Positions 15,190 to 23,789 of a DNA stretch of 29,118 bases are shown in pieces. Location of the stretch: assembly GCA_002383485.1 (NCBI GenBank), contig DFYY01000028.1, positions 38,467-67,584 on the forward strand, written 5' to 3'. The position numbers were made by a program, and so were the translations under genes. The notes under the pieces were generated by a model that was not told the DNA's origin, ran no database searches, and saw only the letters and a list, made by a program, of their open reading frames with translations. The stretch's first letter is position 1. The number at the start of each line of letters is the position of its first letter. The stretch is from Bacteroidales bacterium UBA4070. GTDB taxonomy: Bacteria; Bacteroidota; Bacteroidia; Bacteroidales; VadinHA17.

Positions 15190-16059
15190 ATGTATCAGAT
15201 TATTGACGGAAAACAGACTTCAGCCGTTATCCGCGGCGAAATTGCCGCCGCGGTGACTGAGATCAGGGCCCGCGGTGAGCGTGTGCCCCACCTCGCGGCA
15301 ATACTTGTCGGCAACGACGGCGGGAGTGAGACCTACGTCTCACACAAGGTAAAGGACTGCGAGGAGGTCGGGTTCCGATCTACTCTGCTCAGGATGCCCT
15401 CAACAGTAACCGAGGAGGAACTCCTTGACAAGGTCCGCGAGCTCAACCAGGACCCGGGTCTTGACGGTCTGATCGTCCAGCTCCCTCTGCCTGATCATAT
15501 CCGTGAGAGCAGGGTCATAGAGACCATTGCTCCGGAAAAGGATGTTGACGGATTCCATCCGGTGAATGTTGGCCGTATGACTGCCGGCTTACCTTCATTC
15601 GTATCTGCAACACCGGCCGGGATAATGGAACTGCTGAAACGGTACAACATCCCGCTGAAGGGTGCGGAGTGTGTTGTTGTCGGCCGCAGCAACATCGTGG
15701 GGCGCCCGGTGAGCATACTGATGTCTCAGAAAGGCGCTGATGCCACGGTAACTGTTGTTCACAGCCGTACCCGGAATATTGCAGAAATAGTCAGAAGAGC
15801 CGATATTGTCATTGCCGCCATCGGTCAGCCAGGCTTTATCACAGCTGATATGATAAAAGAGGGTGCAGTGGTGATAGACGTGGGCACCACACGCGTTGAC
15901 GCCCCTGATACAAAGGCTGGATGGAGACTGAAGGGAGATGTTGATTTTGAGAACGTGGCGCCCCGCTGCTCGTTCATAACCCCGGTACCCGGAGGAGTGG
16001 GACCGATGACCAGGGTGTCACTGCTGCTGAATACGCTTCAGGCCTGCAGAAAGCAATAA
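15190..16059 (+). CDS. folD: FolD, methylenetetrahydrofolate dehydrogenase/cyclohydrolase
   Basis: FolD interconverts 5,10-methylene-THF, 5,10-methenyl-THF and 10-formyl-THF, supplying one-carbon units for purine and formyl-Met synthesis. The 289-residue product has YVSHK with catalytic K53, the substrate loop LIVQLPLPDH, PEKDVDGFHPVN, the NADP-binding GRSNIVGRPVS and the C-terminal signature PVPGGVGPMTRVSLLLNT. The frame is open from a GTG at 15163, but the first nine codons are repeat sequence, so the ATG at 15190 (MYQIIDGK) is chosen. It follows ffh by 53 bp and may be read from the argS promoter or from one hidden in the repeats. Confidence 0.97.
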   Translation: MYQIIDGKQTSAVIRGEIAAAVTEIRARGERVPHLAAILVGNDGGSETYVSHKVKDCEEVGFRSTLLRMPSTVTEEELLDKVRELNQDPGLDGLIVQLPLPDHIRESRVIETIAPEKDVDGFHPVNVGRMTAGLPSFVSATPAGIMELLKRYNIPLKGAECVVVGRSNIVGRPVSILMSQKGADATVTVVHSRTRNIAEIVRRADIVIAAIGQPGFITADMIKEGAVVIDVGTTRVDAPDTKAGWRLKGDVDFENVAPRCSFITPVPGGVGPMTRVSLLLNTLQACRKQ

Positions 16060-16060
16060 C

Positions 16061-16100
16061 CTGCCTGGCAATTATTATGTCCGGGTATCATGCCGGGCAG
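16061..16100. terminator. Possible hairpin after folD
   Basis: CTGCCTGGCA (16061-16070) can pair with TGCCGGGCAG (16091-16100) through one G-U pair, with a 20-nt loop. No U-run follows, so it may be only a weak processing or stop signal between the convergent folD and lipoprotein genes. Confidence 0.25.
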
Positions 16101-16202
16101 TGCTACTGACCAGCTTGCAGAAGCATGTCTTAAAGTGATCCTGTCAGGTGGCCATGCCACCATTAAGTAAATAAGTTGCATACCCTCTTGCCAGTTGCTG
16201 AT

Positions 16203-17201
16203 CTACATTGGAAGAGTTAATCCTGTGAAATATAAGTCGTAGCCTCCCTTGCCGCCTGAACGGTCAGAGGAAAAGATCAGGAAATGATTTTCAAACAGCA
16301 GATCTACTCCGAGGACCGGCCTGTATTCATTTGCAGATGAGTTGATACCGGATCCCAGGTTAAAGGGTGAACTCCATTTGCCGCTCCGGAATACCGAACA
16401 GTAAAGGTCAAAGCCACCGTAGCCCCCGGCCATGTCCGAAGCAAACAGCATGTATCTGCCCCTGACAAATGGACACTTCTCATCCGAACCGGTATTGATG
16501 CTGTCAACGGCAGCCGGCGTGACCGGCGCTGAGGTAAACCACTCGTCCATCTCAAGCTGCCAGGGCCTCACTGTCGTGTAGATGTCGAAATTACCGCCCC
16601 GGTCTGAACAGAACCATGCCGTGTCACCGGTTGTACCCAGTGAGAGATAAGCGTCATCGGAGGAGCTGTTAAAAAGACTCGCCGGCACCGGAGTCTCAAA
16701 AACAGGTGGCTGTGAGTATACGGGGATATAGCTTGTATAGACGATGTCGAGCCCGTTTCCGGCTGTCTGTGTGGCTGCCGCCATATATTCCAGCCCGTTG
16801 CTGCTGTTGAAGAACCTGAGCGGCCCGAACTCGTCAGCGCCGGTATTGAAAACGGACAACAGACCGTCAACAAAACTATCCGCATTCATATCCGAATGCA
16901 AATCAAAATACCCTGTCGTCTGACCGAACATATACCCGACGGTTCCGCTGACAAGATCAAACTCGCCTCCTGAACTCTTCCTGTTTGAAGAGAATACTAC
17001 CTGCCGCATCGCGTTTATCCGCGCTGCCTCTATGTCCATATTATAGTCGTCCCAGGAGGTGTTGAGCCCATCCAGCGTCATTACCGAGTCGGGGAAAATG
17101 CCCAGTTCATAATTGATTTTGAGAGGCTCATCACGGCAACCTGACAGGGATGCCGCAATATAAAAGACTGTAAATAAATATTTTAACCTGTTTTTGGCCA
17201 T
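16203..17201 (-). CDS. PD40-repeat lipoprotein of the cell envelope
   Basis: A 332-residue predicted lipoprotein with a signal peptide, a lipobox (SLSGC, with C22 the lipidated residue) and a WD40-like beta-propeller region. PD40 blades are visible as VVFSSNRKSSGGEFDLV, AWFCSDRGGNFDIYTT, YMLFASDMAGGYGGFDLYC and FLIFSSDRSGGKGGYDLYF. The spacing suits part of a six-bladed propeller. TolB-type and OmpA-associated proteins of Bacteroidota use this repeat, typically for protein or glycan contacts at the outer membrane. No enzyme motif is seen and the partner is unknown. Upstream on the same strand lies a terminator hairpin, 53 bp before the ATG, so its transcription either starts between 17201 and 17254 or is controlled by attenuation. 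Confidence 0.85.
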   Translation of the reverse strand: MAKNRLKYLFTVFYIAASLSGCRDEPLKINYELGIFPDSVMTLDGLNTSWDDYNMDIEAARINAMRQVVFSSNRKSSGGEFDLVSGTVGYMFGQTTGYFDLHSDMNADSFVDGLLSVFNTGADEFGPLRFFNSSNGLEYMAAATQTAGNGLDIVYTSYIPVYSQPPVFETPVPASLFNSSSDDAYLSLGTTGDTAWFCSDRGGNFDIYTTVRPWQLEMDEWFTSAPVTPAAVDSINTGSDEKCPFVRGRYMLFASDMAGGYGGFDLYCSVFRSGKWSSPFNLGSGINSSANEYRPVLGVDLLFENHFLIFSSDRSGGKGGYDLYFTGLTLPM

Positions 17202-17253
17202 GACAGTCGTTTATTAGATAACGAACTGGCGGACTGTTTAATATCCGGGTAGT

Positions 17254-17278
17254 AAAAAAACCGGGCTGTGAGGCCCGG
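17254..17278 (-). terminator. Intrinsic terminator, minus strand
   Basis: Minus-strand CCGGGC (17278-17273), loop CTCACA, GCCCGG (17266-17261), then seven T (17260-17254). The plus strand has no T-run, so the direction is clear. It lies between divergent genes, with no minus-strand coding gene ending here. Confidence 0.8.
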
Positions 17279-17386
17279 CTTTCAGAAGGTAGAATTCAGG
17301 TTAATTCTAGGGTAATATTTGGTTTGAGGGTAAGCTTCTGAACTCAATTGTAAGATGAAATCCGGCACCCGAAGGTTGCGTTGCCG
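17254..17386 (-). ncRNA. Candidate small structured RNA or attenuator leader
   Basis: On the minus strand an RNA starting near 17381-17386 would first fold CGGC-[6 nt]-ACC-UUCG-GGU-GCCG (17386-17363). It would then form an 8-bp stem (17342-17335 with 17288-17281) enclosing a 7-bp hairpin (17309-17303 with 17296-17290). It would end in a GC-rich hairpin and seven U. Total length is about 130 nt. It does not match 6S, SRP or tmRNA features that I know. It could instead be the leader of the lipoprotein gene. Confidence 0.4.
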
Positions 17387-17387
17387 C

Positions 17388-17395
17388 TAAAAATA
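17388..17395 (-). promoter_or_regulatory. Candidate -7-like element for the minus-strand RNA
   Basis: The minus strand reads TATTTTTA, one mismatch from TAnnTTTG, directly ahead of the first stem of the candidate RNA. No matching -33 TTG is found. Confidence 0.25.
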
Positions 17396-17484
17396 TTTTA
17401 CAAAGTCCTGTTTATCATGTTTATAAAAACAACTTCCTGTTGATAATTGATATACCACCTGCGTTAACCAAACCATTAATATGT

Positions 17485-17492
17485 TACATTTG
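17485..17492 (+). promoter_or_regulatory. Candidate -7 promoter element for the TPR gene
   Basis: TACATTTG is an exact TAnnTTTG. A start near 17499 leaves about 14 nt of leader before the ATG at 17513. A purine-rich AGGGGAG abuts the ATG but is too close to act as a normal ribosome binding site. Confidence 0.45.
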
Positions 17493-17512
17493 CAGAATAT
17501 TTTTCAGGGGAG

Positions 17513-18919
17513 ATGGAAGAAGAGAAATACGGTTTTGTGCACGACAGTGAGGTGGAAGAGGTGATTCTCCGGTTTGAGAGAATGCGTAAGAACAAGGAGA
17601 CCTGTTATTTCGACGTCATTGAATTCGAGGCAATTATAGATTATTACCTGGAGGGAAATAACCCGGCGCATGCCTTTGAGGCTACATCGCTGGCATGTGA
17701 ACTCCACCCGAATTCGGTTCCGATACTCATCAGGAAAGCCAGGGTTCTCATTGAAAAAGGGAGGGCGACAGAGGCGCTTACTATTTCCAAGAGGCTGGAG
17801 AACATCGAGCCGGGTAACTGTGACATATATCTGTGCAAGGCTACTGCTCTTGCCATGCTTGGTGATATTGCAGGCGCCCGTCGCGTATTCGACCTTGCAC
17901 TGGAGACCGACTCCGAAGAGCCGGAGACAATCCTTTACAGCATCACTTCAGTGTTGCAGAACCTCAACTACCATGAGGAGATGATACCCTACCTGCACAG
18001 GCTTTTCGATCTGGAGCCTGATTTTGCGGCTCATCTCTATGACCTGGCCTATGCATATGACAAAAAGGGCGATCATAAAACCAGCATTAAATACTACACC
18101 ATGTACCTCGATGAGGATCCATGGTCTGACAGCGCATGGTATAACCTGGGTATAATATACAATAAAACAGGCGAATACGGTAAGTCTATCGAAGCCTATG
18201 ACTACGCACTGGCACTGAACCCGGAAAACACCTTCGCCCTGTTCAACAAGGCAAATATCCTCAGCAACCTCGAGAGATACAGCGAGGCATTGGATGTCTA
18301 CCGCCAGTTCGTAGAGGAAGAGCCTGACAGCCTGGAAGGTCTTACATACCTCGCCGAGTGCTATGACAAGACCGGCGACGAGGCTATGGCACGCAAGTAT
18401 TATACCGAAGCCATTGACATAACACCCGATTTCCCGGATCCATGGTACGGCCTCGGTCTGCTGTCGCTCTCGAGAGGGCGTCCGGCAGAGAGTATCAATC
18501 CGCTGGAAAAAGCGATTGAGATCGATCCTGAGAACCCTGACTACTGGTTCTCCCTCGGAAAGGCACAGTTAATGACAGGCAACATCCGCGAAGCCGTCAG
18601 GTGCTGGATCGAGACCCTGACGCTCGACGGTTATTATGACGAGGCATGGATTGAAATTGGTATTGTTGTGATGCTGAGCGGCAAATACAATGTGGCAATC
18701 CGCCTCCTCAAAAATGCGGCAAAAATAAGCGGAGAACTGCCCGGCACCTGCTACCTGCTCGCTTCGGCTTACCTGCATACCGGCAACATTCCGGAAGCCG
18801 CACGCAACCTGATAAAAGCCGTAAGACTCGACAATGACGTGCTCGAGGAATATGCTCTCCTTCTTCCGGAGGAGAAGCTGACAAATGCCATGAGAAGACT
18901 CTTCAGTAAAACCAATTAA
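17513..18919 (+). CDS. Tetratricopeptide repeat protein
   Basis: A 468-residue protein made almost wholly of TPR helical hairpins. Clear units include WYNLGIIYNKTGEYGKSIEAYDYALALNP, ALFNKANILSNLERYSEALDVY, YLAECYDKTGDEAMARKYYTEAIDI, WYGLGLLSLSRGRPAESINPLEKAIEI and WFSLGKAQLMTGNIREAVRCW, about eleven in all. There is no signal peptide or membrane segment, so it should be a cytoplasmic scaffold for protein-protein contacts. The client is unknown. It is followed after 3 bp by the phosphosulfolactate synthase-like gene and then by aroE, so the three are very probably one transcript. The repeat type is certain and the function is open. Confidence 0.92.
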   Translation: MEEEKYGFVHDSEVEEVILRFERMRKNKETCYFDVIEFEAIIDYYLEGNNPAHAFEATSLACELHPNSVPILIRKARVLIEKGRATEALTISKRLENIEPGNCDIYLCKATALAMLGDIAGARRVFDLALETDSEEPETILYSITSVLQNLNYHEEMIPYLHRLFDLEPDFAAHLYDLAYAYDKKGDHKTSIKYYTMYLDEDPWSDSAWYNLGIIYNKTGEYGKSIEAYDYALALNPENTFALFNKANILSNLERYSEALDVYRQFVEEEPDSLEGLTYLAECYDKTGDEAMARKYYTEAIDITPDFPDPWYGLGLLSLSRGRPAESINPLEKAIEIDPENPDYWFSLGKAQLMTGNIREAVRCWIETLTLDGYYDEAWIEIGIVVMLSGKYNVAIRLLKNAAKISGELPGTCYLLASAYLHTGNIPEAARNLIKAVRLDNDVLEEYALLLPEEKLTNAMRRLFSKTN

Positions 18920-18922
18920 GAT

Positions 18923-19702
18923 ATGAAAAACACCAGGAAACTGCTGACACACATCCCCGAAAGACCGGCCAAACCCAGAAAGGACGGCCTTACCATGGTA
19001 ATGGACAAGGGTTTGAGTATCAGGGAGGCTGAGGATTTCGCAGCTGTCGGAAGCGATTATGTCGACTTTGTCAAACTGGGTTTCGGGACATCTGTAATCA
19101 CACCGGGTGTCGACAAAAAAATCAAGCTCTACCACGAGGCAGGCATGACCGTCTACCTCGGGGGAACATTGTTCGAGGCATTCATAATCAGGGGCCTTTA
19201 CAGTGAATACGTTGAAATGCTGAAGGACTCCGGTGTCAGGATGGTTGAGATTTCTGACGGATCATATGAGTTTGAGCACAGCGAAAAGCTTGAATATATC
19301 AGGAAACTGTCAAAGGAGTTCACGGTGATCTCGGAAGTCGGCTCAAAGAAGAAAAACATAATCTACACACCTGATCAGTGGGTCGAGATGATGAAGGCCG
19401 AACTTGAAGCCGGATCAGTGAAGGTCATCGCGGAGGCGAGAGAATCGGGAACCATCGGGATCTATAACGAGGACGGCTCTGTCAACCTGGGGCTGATAAA
19501 AACCATCTCCAGGGAGATAGGTTTTGAAAACGTCCTGTGGGAAGCCCCGCTCAAGCAGCAGCAGGCATGGTTCATCACCAACTTCGGCGCCAATGTCAAC
19601 CTGGGAAATATTGCCCCTAACGAGATCATAGCGCTGGAATCGCTGAGACTCGGGCTGAGAAGCGACACCTTCTTCAGCTTTCTTCCCGAAAACATGAGAT
19701 GA
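18923..19702 (+). CDS. Phosphosulfolactate synthase (ComA) family protein
   Basis: A 259-residue TIM-barrel protein of the ComA family. In methanogens ComA adds sulfite to phosphoenolpyruvate to make (R)-phosphosulfolactate, the first step to coenzyme M. Conserved-looking stretches are GLTMVMDKG, YVDFVKLGFGTS, YLGGTLFEAF, VEISDGSYEF, VISEVGSKK, KVIAEARESG and NLGNIAPNEIIALE. The gene starts 3 bp after the TPR stop and ends inside the aroE start (ATGA overlap), which implies translational coupling. No comB, comC, comD or comE homologue is nearby. The bacterial product may be sulfolactate or another sulfonate, or the activity may have drifted. Family assignment is firm; the reaction in this organism is inferred. 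Confidence 0.88.
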   Translation: MKNTRKLLTHIPERPAKPRKDGLTMVMDKGLSIREAEDFAAVGSDYVDFVKLGFGTSVITPGVDKKIKLYHEAGMTVYLGGTLFEAFIIRGLYSEYVEMLKDSGVRMVEISDGSYEFEHSEKLEYIRKLSKEFTVISEVGSKKKNIIYTPDQWVEMMKAELEAGSVKVIAEARESGTIGIYNEDGSVNLGLIKTISREIGFENVLWEAPLKQQQAWFITNFGANVNLGNIAPNEIIALESLRLGLRSDTFFSFLPENMR

Positions 19703-20442
19703 AGCTCTTCGGAATCATAGGATTTCCTCTGGGACATTCATTCTCCCAGAAACATTTCACTGAAAAATTCGAAAGGGAAAACCTTCCTGATCATGCTTAC
19801 AGGAAGTTTGAACTGCCTGACATAGAGATGCTTCCGGGCCTGATTGACCGTGAGCCTGACCTATGTGGCTTCAATGTTACAGTTCCGTGGAAGGTGAAGG
19901 TGATCGAATACCTGGCTGAGATTGATCCTCTGGCGGCAGAGATCGGAGCCGTGAATACGGTAAGGGTGACACGGCGCGAAGGCAAGCCCTGGCTTAAGGG
20001 ATTCAATACTGATGCACCTGCTTTCAGGGAATCCCTCCTGGCCAATCTGATGACCCTGCCCGAAACGGCCCTGGTGCTGGGTACCGGTGGTGCAGCAAAA
20101 AGCGTGATGCATACGCTTATAGAATTGAATATCATTCCTGTACCTGTCTCGCGAAAGCCTGTGAGGGGCGGCTATTCATATGATGAGCTTCCCGGCCACC
20201 TGATAGGTGAGGCGGGAATCATTGTCAATACCACACCGCTCGGGATGGCCCCTGCAGTTGAAACATTGCCGCCAATTGACTACAGCTGCCTCCGGGATGG
20301 ACAGTTGTTGTTTGACCTGGTATACAATCCGCCAGTGACAGCATTCCTTGCCATGGGAGAAGAACAGGGATGCCTCACCGTGAACGGCAGTGAGATGTTC
20401 CTGATACAGGCTGAACTTGCCTGGAACATCTGGAATGAATAG
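19699..20442 (+). CDS. aroE: Shikimate dehydrogenase AroE
   Basis: AroE reduces 3-dehydroshikimate to shikimate with NADPH in the chorismate pathway. The 247-residue product is somewhat short against E. coli AroE (272) but keeps the key residues: the substrate-binding GFPLGHSFSQKHF, GFNVTVPWK with catalytic K65, GFNTDA with D105, the nucleotide loop VLGTGGAAKS, NTTPLGM and DLVYNPPVT. Its ATG overlaps the TGA of the upstream ComA-like gene (ATGA), so it is probably translated by reinitiation. The shortfall is mainly in the NADP-binding half. truA converges from the other strand 82 bp downstream. Confidence 0.96.
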   Translation: MKLFGIIGFPLGHSFSQKHFTEKFERENLPDHAYRKFELPDIEMLPGLIDREPDLCGFNVTVPWKVKVIEYLAEIDPLAAEIGAVNTVRVTRREGKPWLKGFNTDAPAFRESLLANLMTLPETALVLGTGGAAKSVMHTLIELNIIPVPVSRKPVRGGYSYDELPGHLIGEAGIIVNTTPLGMAPAVETLPPIDYSCLRDGQLLFDLVYNPPVTAFLAMGEEQGCLTVNGSEMFLIQAELAWNIWNE

Positions 20443-20524
20443 ATATTCCGGCCGGTAGTTTCTGACCTACTGTGTTTGCTGTTAAGTTAAATAACAATAA
20501 GTTAATAAGTTATGTAGCCTGTTG

Positions 20525-21277
20525 TCAGATAAACAGGTCATCCGGATATTTTATCCCGGTGAGAGAGAGGCCGTGTGCCGGAGCCGACTGTCCTGCAAGT
20601 CCCCGGTTTTTGCCAGCCAGGATAGCTTCGAAATCAGACAGCGACAGCTTGCCCCGGCCTGCCGGAATCAGTGTCCCTACAATTGCCCTGACCATATTCC
20701 TCAGAAACCTGTCGGCAGTAACCGTGAAGATAAGCCTTTCCGCATCCTCCTGCCATCGCGCATGGGTGACCCGGCATATGCTTGTCTTGTTGCCTCCGTG
20801 CAGCCTGCTGAAACTGGTAAAGTCGCTGTGCTTCAGCAGAACAGAAGCAGCATCATTCATCAGTCTTATGTCCAGTGGCCAGTAGAGCAGCCATGCAGTG
20901 TCAGACGCAAAGGGGTCCTTCACCCTGGTGATGGTATAGGTGTAAGTCCTTGAAAGGGCATCAAACCTGGCGTTAGCCTCCGGTTTTACCTTCACTATTT
21001 TTCTGATGGCGATGTCATCAGGCAGCAAGCTGTTCAGATTGTACAGAAACTGCCCGTCGCCGTCAAGATCGTTCCTTGCAGCATCAAAATGGGCACAGAA
21101 GAACGATGCGTGCACTCCTGTGTCGGTCCTCCCGGCCCCGGTGACCTCCGTCTTTGAGGAGAGCACCATGCTCAGGGCCTTTGACAGCACCCCCTGAACG
21201 GTATGCTTTCCGGGCTGTACCTGCCAGCCGTTGTAGGCGGTGCCGCGAAATGAGAGAAATAGGAAATATCTTGTCAT
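20525..21277 (-). CDS. truA: tRNA pseudouridine synthase A
   Basis: TruA converts uridines 38-40 of the tRNA anticodon arm to pseudouridine. The 250-residue product has the N-terminal FRGTAYNGWQVQPGKHTVQG, the catalytic motif GAGRTDTGVHA with D52, and the C-terminal FLRNMVRAIVGTLIPAGRGK. Length is normal for the family. It is transcribed divergently from the threonine aldolase, with 88 bp between the ATGs. A minus-strand TATCTTTA (21300-21293), one base off the -7 consensus, could drive it with a leader of about 9 nt. It converges on aroE. Confidence 0.97.
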   Translation of the reverse strand: MTRYFLFLSFRGTAYNGWQVQPGKHTVQGVLSKALSMVLSSKTEVTGAGRTDTGVHASFFCAHFDAARNDLDGDGQFLYNLNSLLPDDIAIRKIVKVKPEANARFDALSRTYTYTITRVKDPFASDTAWLLYWPLDIRLMNDAASVLLKHSDFTSFSRLHGGNKTSICRVTHARWQEDAERLIFTVTADRFLRNMVRAIVGTLIPAGRGKLSLSDFEAILAGKNRGLAGQSAPAHGLSLTGIKYPDDLFI

Positions 21278-21365
21278 GACCGTGCCAAAATGTAAAGATA
21301 GTTAAAGAACATTGCCTGTACAGTTCAATTTGACTAAATTGCGCCGGTCTTTAAACAGTGAACAG

Positions 21366-22415
21366 ATGAGCGAACCGGAACTAAAAAGGGGCTTTGCAAG
21401 CGATAACAACTCAGGTGTGCATCCTGCGGTGATGAAGGAACTGCTGCGTGTTAACAGGGGTCATACGGTGGGATACGGTGATGATCCCTTCACCGAAAAG
21501 GCAAAGGAACTGATCAGGAAGGAACTGAGCGATGATACGGAGGTGTTTTTTGTATTTACCGGCACCGGTGCCAACGTGCTCGGACTGACGGGAGTAATGA
21601 AGTCGTGGAACTCGGTCATTGCCGCACATACGGCTCATATTGAGACGGATGAGTGCGGAGCGCCTGAGAAATTCTCAGGGTGCAAAGTGCTTACGGTTGA
21701 CACTCCCGATGGCAAGATCACGCCGGAGATGCTCAAAAGGCATATGCACGGATTCGATTTCGAGCACCATAGCCAGCCTAAGGTGATCTCAATATCACAG
21801 GTGACAGAGATGGGAACGGTATACACACCTGCCGAGGTAAGGGAACTGGCTGATTATGCCCACAGGCATGGCATGCTGCTTCATATGGACGGTGCTCGCA
21901 TCGCAAATGCGGCAGTCACCCTGGATATGCCATTCAGGGCCTTTACAACCGACGCCGGGGTAGACATCCTCTCTTTCGGCGGCACAAAAAACGGTATGAT
22001 GTACGGCGAGGCCGTCTGCTTCCTCAGGCCGGGGCTATCTGATGACTTCAAATACATCCGCAAGCAGGGGATGCAACTGGCTTCAAAAATGCGGTTCATA
22101 TCCGCACAGTTTATAGCATATCTTTCCGGCGGACTCTGGAAAGAATGCGCATCCCACTCAAACAGAATGGCACGCGAACTGCAGAAGCGACTGAAGGAGA
22201 TAAACGGAATAAAGATCACCCAGAAAGTGGAGGCCAACGGGGTCTTCGTGATCATGCCGGACAGGGCGGCGGCTCTCCTCAGCAGGGAATATTTCTTCTA
22301 TCCCTGGAACGAGCAGATATCCGAATACCGGCTGATGACCAGCTGGGATACAACTTCAGATGATGTTAATCAGTTTGTTGATCGACTGAAAGTTATTCTT
22401 TCGGAGTTGAAATAG
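21366..22415 (+). CDS. Low-specificity L-threonine aldolase family PLP enzyme
   Basis: A 349-residue fold-type I PLP enzyme of the beta-eliminating lyase/threonine aldolase family, which cleaves L-threonine or allo-threonine to glycine and acetaldehyde. Seen are FASDNNSGVHPAVM, GYGDDPFTEKA, FVFTGTGANVLGL, the cofactor Asp in LLHMDGARIANAA, and the Schiff-base lysine K208 in SFGGTKNGMMYGEA. The frame is open from a TTG at 21312, but the ATG at 21366 (MSEPELKRG) is the better start because the leader has no homology features. It is a single gene, convergent with queA (12 bp between stops). Exact substrate preference cannot be read from the sequence. Confidence 0.92.
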   Translation: MSEPELKRGFASDNNSGVHPAVMKELLRVNRGHTVGYGDDPFTEKAKELIRKELSDDTEVFFVFTGTGANVLGLTGVMKSWNSVIAAHTAHIETDECGAPEKFSGCKVLTVDTPDGKITPEMLKRHMHGFDFEHHSQPKVISISQVTEMGTVYTPAEVRELADYAHRHGMLLHMDGARIANAAVTLDMPFRAFTTDAGVDILSFGGTKNGMMYGEAVCFLRPGLSDDFKYIRKQGMQLASKMRFISAQFIAYLSGGLWKECASHSNRMARELQKRLKEINGIKITQKVEANGVFVIMPDRAAALLSREYFFYPWNEQISEYRLMTSWDTTSDDVNQFVDRLKVILSELK

Positions 22416-22427
22416 GGTGAGCGGCTC

Positions 22428-23651
22428 TCAGCCACCGCCGGGACGAAGCAGCATGCTGTCGCCGTAACTCAGAAACCGGTATCCGGAGCTGAGAGCGTGA
22501 TCATAGATGTCTCTCCAGGCATCACCGGTAAAGGCGGCAACAAGCAGCAGAAGAGTGCTGTTTGGCTGATGAAAATTGGTCAGAATATTGTTAACCATCC
22601 TGAACCTGTAACCCGGAACAATAATGATATCGGTCCGTGCTTCCAGAATATCAAGACCTTGCTGTTTCATGGCAGAGAGGAGGCTGTCAATGGCAACTGC
22701 CGGATCAGTATCTGCCTCTTTCTCATAGGGTTCCCACTGTGCCACGGAAGGAGTGCCGGCTGCAGGCCATCTTCCTTCCGCTGAGCTCAATCCGAGCCAG
22801 TAGAGACTCTCGAGGGTCCGGACGGCAGTAGTGCCCACCGCGGTGGTTTTCCTGTCTCTGAGACGCTCCAGGACCCCCCTGGAGACAAAAAAATGCTCCC
22901 TGTGCATCATGTGATCACCGATAATATCAGCCTTGACCGGTCTGAAGGTGCCGGCGCTGACATGAAGGGTCACCTCGGCATGATCGATGCCTTTCTTTTT
23001 CAGAGACTCCATTACTGCAGGGGTGAAGTGCAGCCCTGCCGTGGGAGCTGCCACAGAGCCGCTGATGCGTGCATAGGTGGTCTGATAGGTCGATTTGTCG
23101 CACTCTTCGTCATCTCTTCCCAGATAAGGCGGGATGGGCACGTGACCCATGACCTCGAGTACCTCGGCAAATGAAAGCTGATTATCATTCCATGCGAACC
23201 GGACTATGAATGCGTCGCCCTCCGTTCCGTTCCTTTCTGCAGTCAGAATATATTCCCTTCCGGCATGTACGAACCTAGATTCCAGCTGGCCGTGCTTCCA
23301 CCGTTTGAGATTGCCTATCAGACACTTCCACTCAACCGGACCTCCCGAGGCGAGGTTGGTATGGAATTCAGCCGGAAGGTGCGGCTCGAGGCAGAAAACC
23401 TCTATCAGGGCGCCGCTCTCCTTACGGAAGATAAGCCTCGCACGGATAACCCTGGTGTTGTTGAAAATCATCATTGCATTCCTGTCGGCCAGCGATGGCA
23501 GCTCCCTGAAAACCCTGTCACTGATGCTGTTGCCGTCCCACACCAGCAGCTTTGATGCATCCCTCTCAGGCAGGGGATACTTCGCTATGCGCTCCTGCGG
23601 CAGATCATACGTGTAGTCAGCTATTCTTATGTTGCTGTAATCCCCTGTCAT
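22428..23651 (-). CDS. queA: QueA, tRNA preQ1(34) S-adenosylmethionine ribosyltransferase-isomerase
   Basis: QueA transfers and isomerises the ribosyl part of SAM onto preQ1 at tRNA wobble position 34, giving epoxyqueuosine. The 407-residue product has YDLPQERIAKYPLPERDASKLLV, IFNNTRVIRARL, the core SVAAPTAGLHFTP, VTLHVSAGTFRPVK, GTTAVRTLESLYW and NFHQPNSTLLLLVAAF. It is about 50 residues longer than E. coli QueA. The excess appears to lie partly near residues 255-290 (WLGLSSAEGRWPAAGTPSVAQWE), which I recall as normal for Bacteroidota. No other queuosine gene is nearby. The gene is divergent from the Smr-domain gene. Confidence 0.96.
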   Translation of the reverse strand: MTGDYSNIRIADYTYDLPQERIAKYPLPERDASKLLVWDGNSISDRVFRELPSLADRNAMMIFNNTRVIRARLIFRKESGALIEVFCLEPHLPAEFHTNLASGGPVEWKCLIGNLKRWKHGQLESRFVHAGREYILTAERNGTEGDAFIVRFAWNDNQLSFAEVLEVMGHVPIPPYLGRDDEECDKSTYQTTYARISGSVAAPTAGLHFTPAVMESLKKKGIDHAEVTLHVSAGTFRPVKADIIGDHMMHREHFFVSRGVLERLRDRKTTAVGTTAVRTLESLYWLGLSSAEGRWPAAGTPSVAQWEPYEKEADTDPAVAIDSLLSAMKQQGLDILEARTDIIIVPGYRFRMVNNILTNFHQPNSTLLLLVAAFTGDAWRDIYDHALSSGYRFLSYGDSMLLRPGGG

Positions 23652-23789
23652 TGATCCGTGTGTCCCTGTTCCCCTGTTATTAACCGGTTGCCTGTTTTCT
23701 TATAAACGGTCTTCAGGTCGGCAAAAATAACTATTTTTAAGATCAGATTTCAATTCATGCAGCAGACCGGTAACCAGGTCTGAGAACAG

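Larger units (their letters stand above)
17202..17512. other. 311-bp divergent intergenic region
   Basis: No coding frame of substance. It contains a minus-strand terminator (17254-17278), nested inverted repeats (17281-17342), a tetraloop-capped stem (17363-17386), a minus-strand -7-like element (17388-17395) and the plus-strand promoter of the TPR gene (17485-17492). No tRNA is recognised. Confidence 0.7.
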
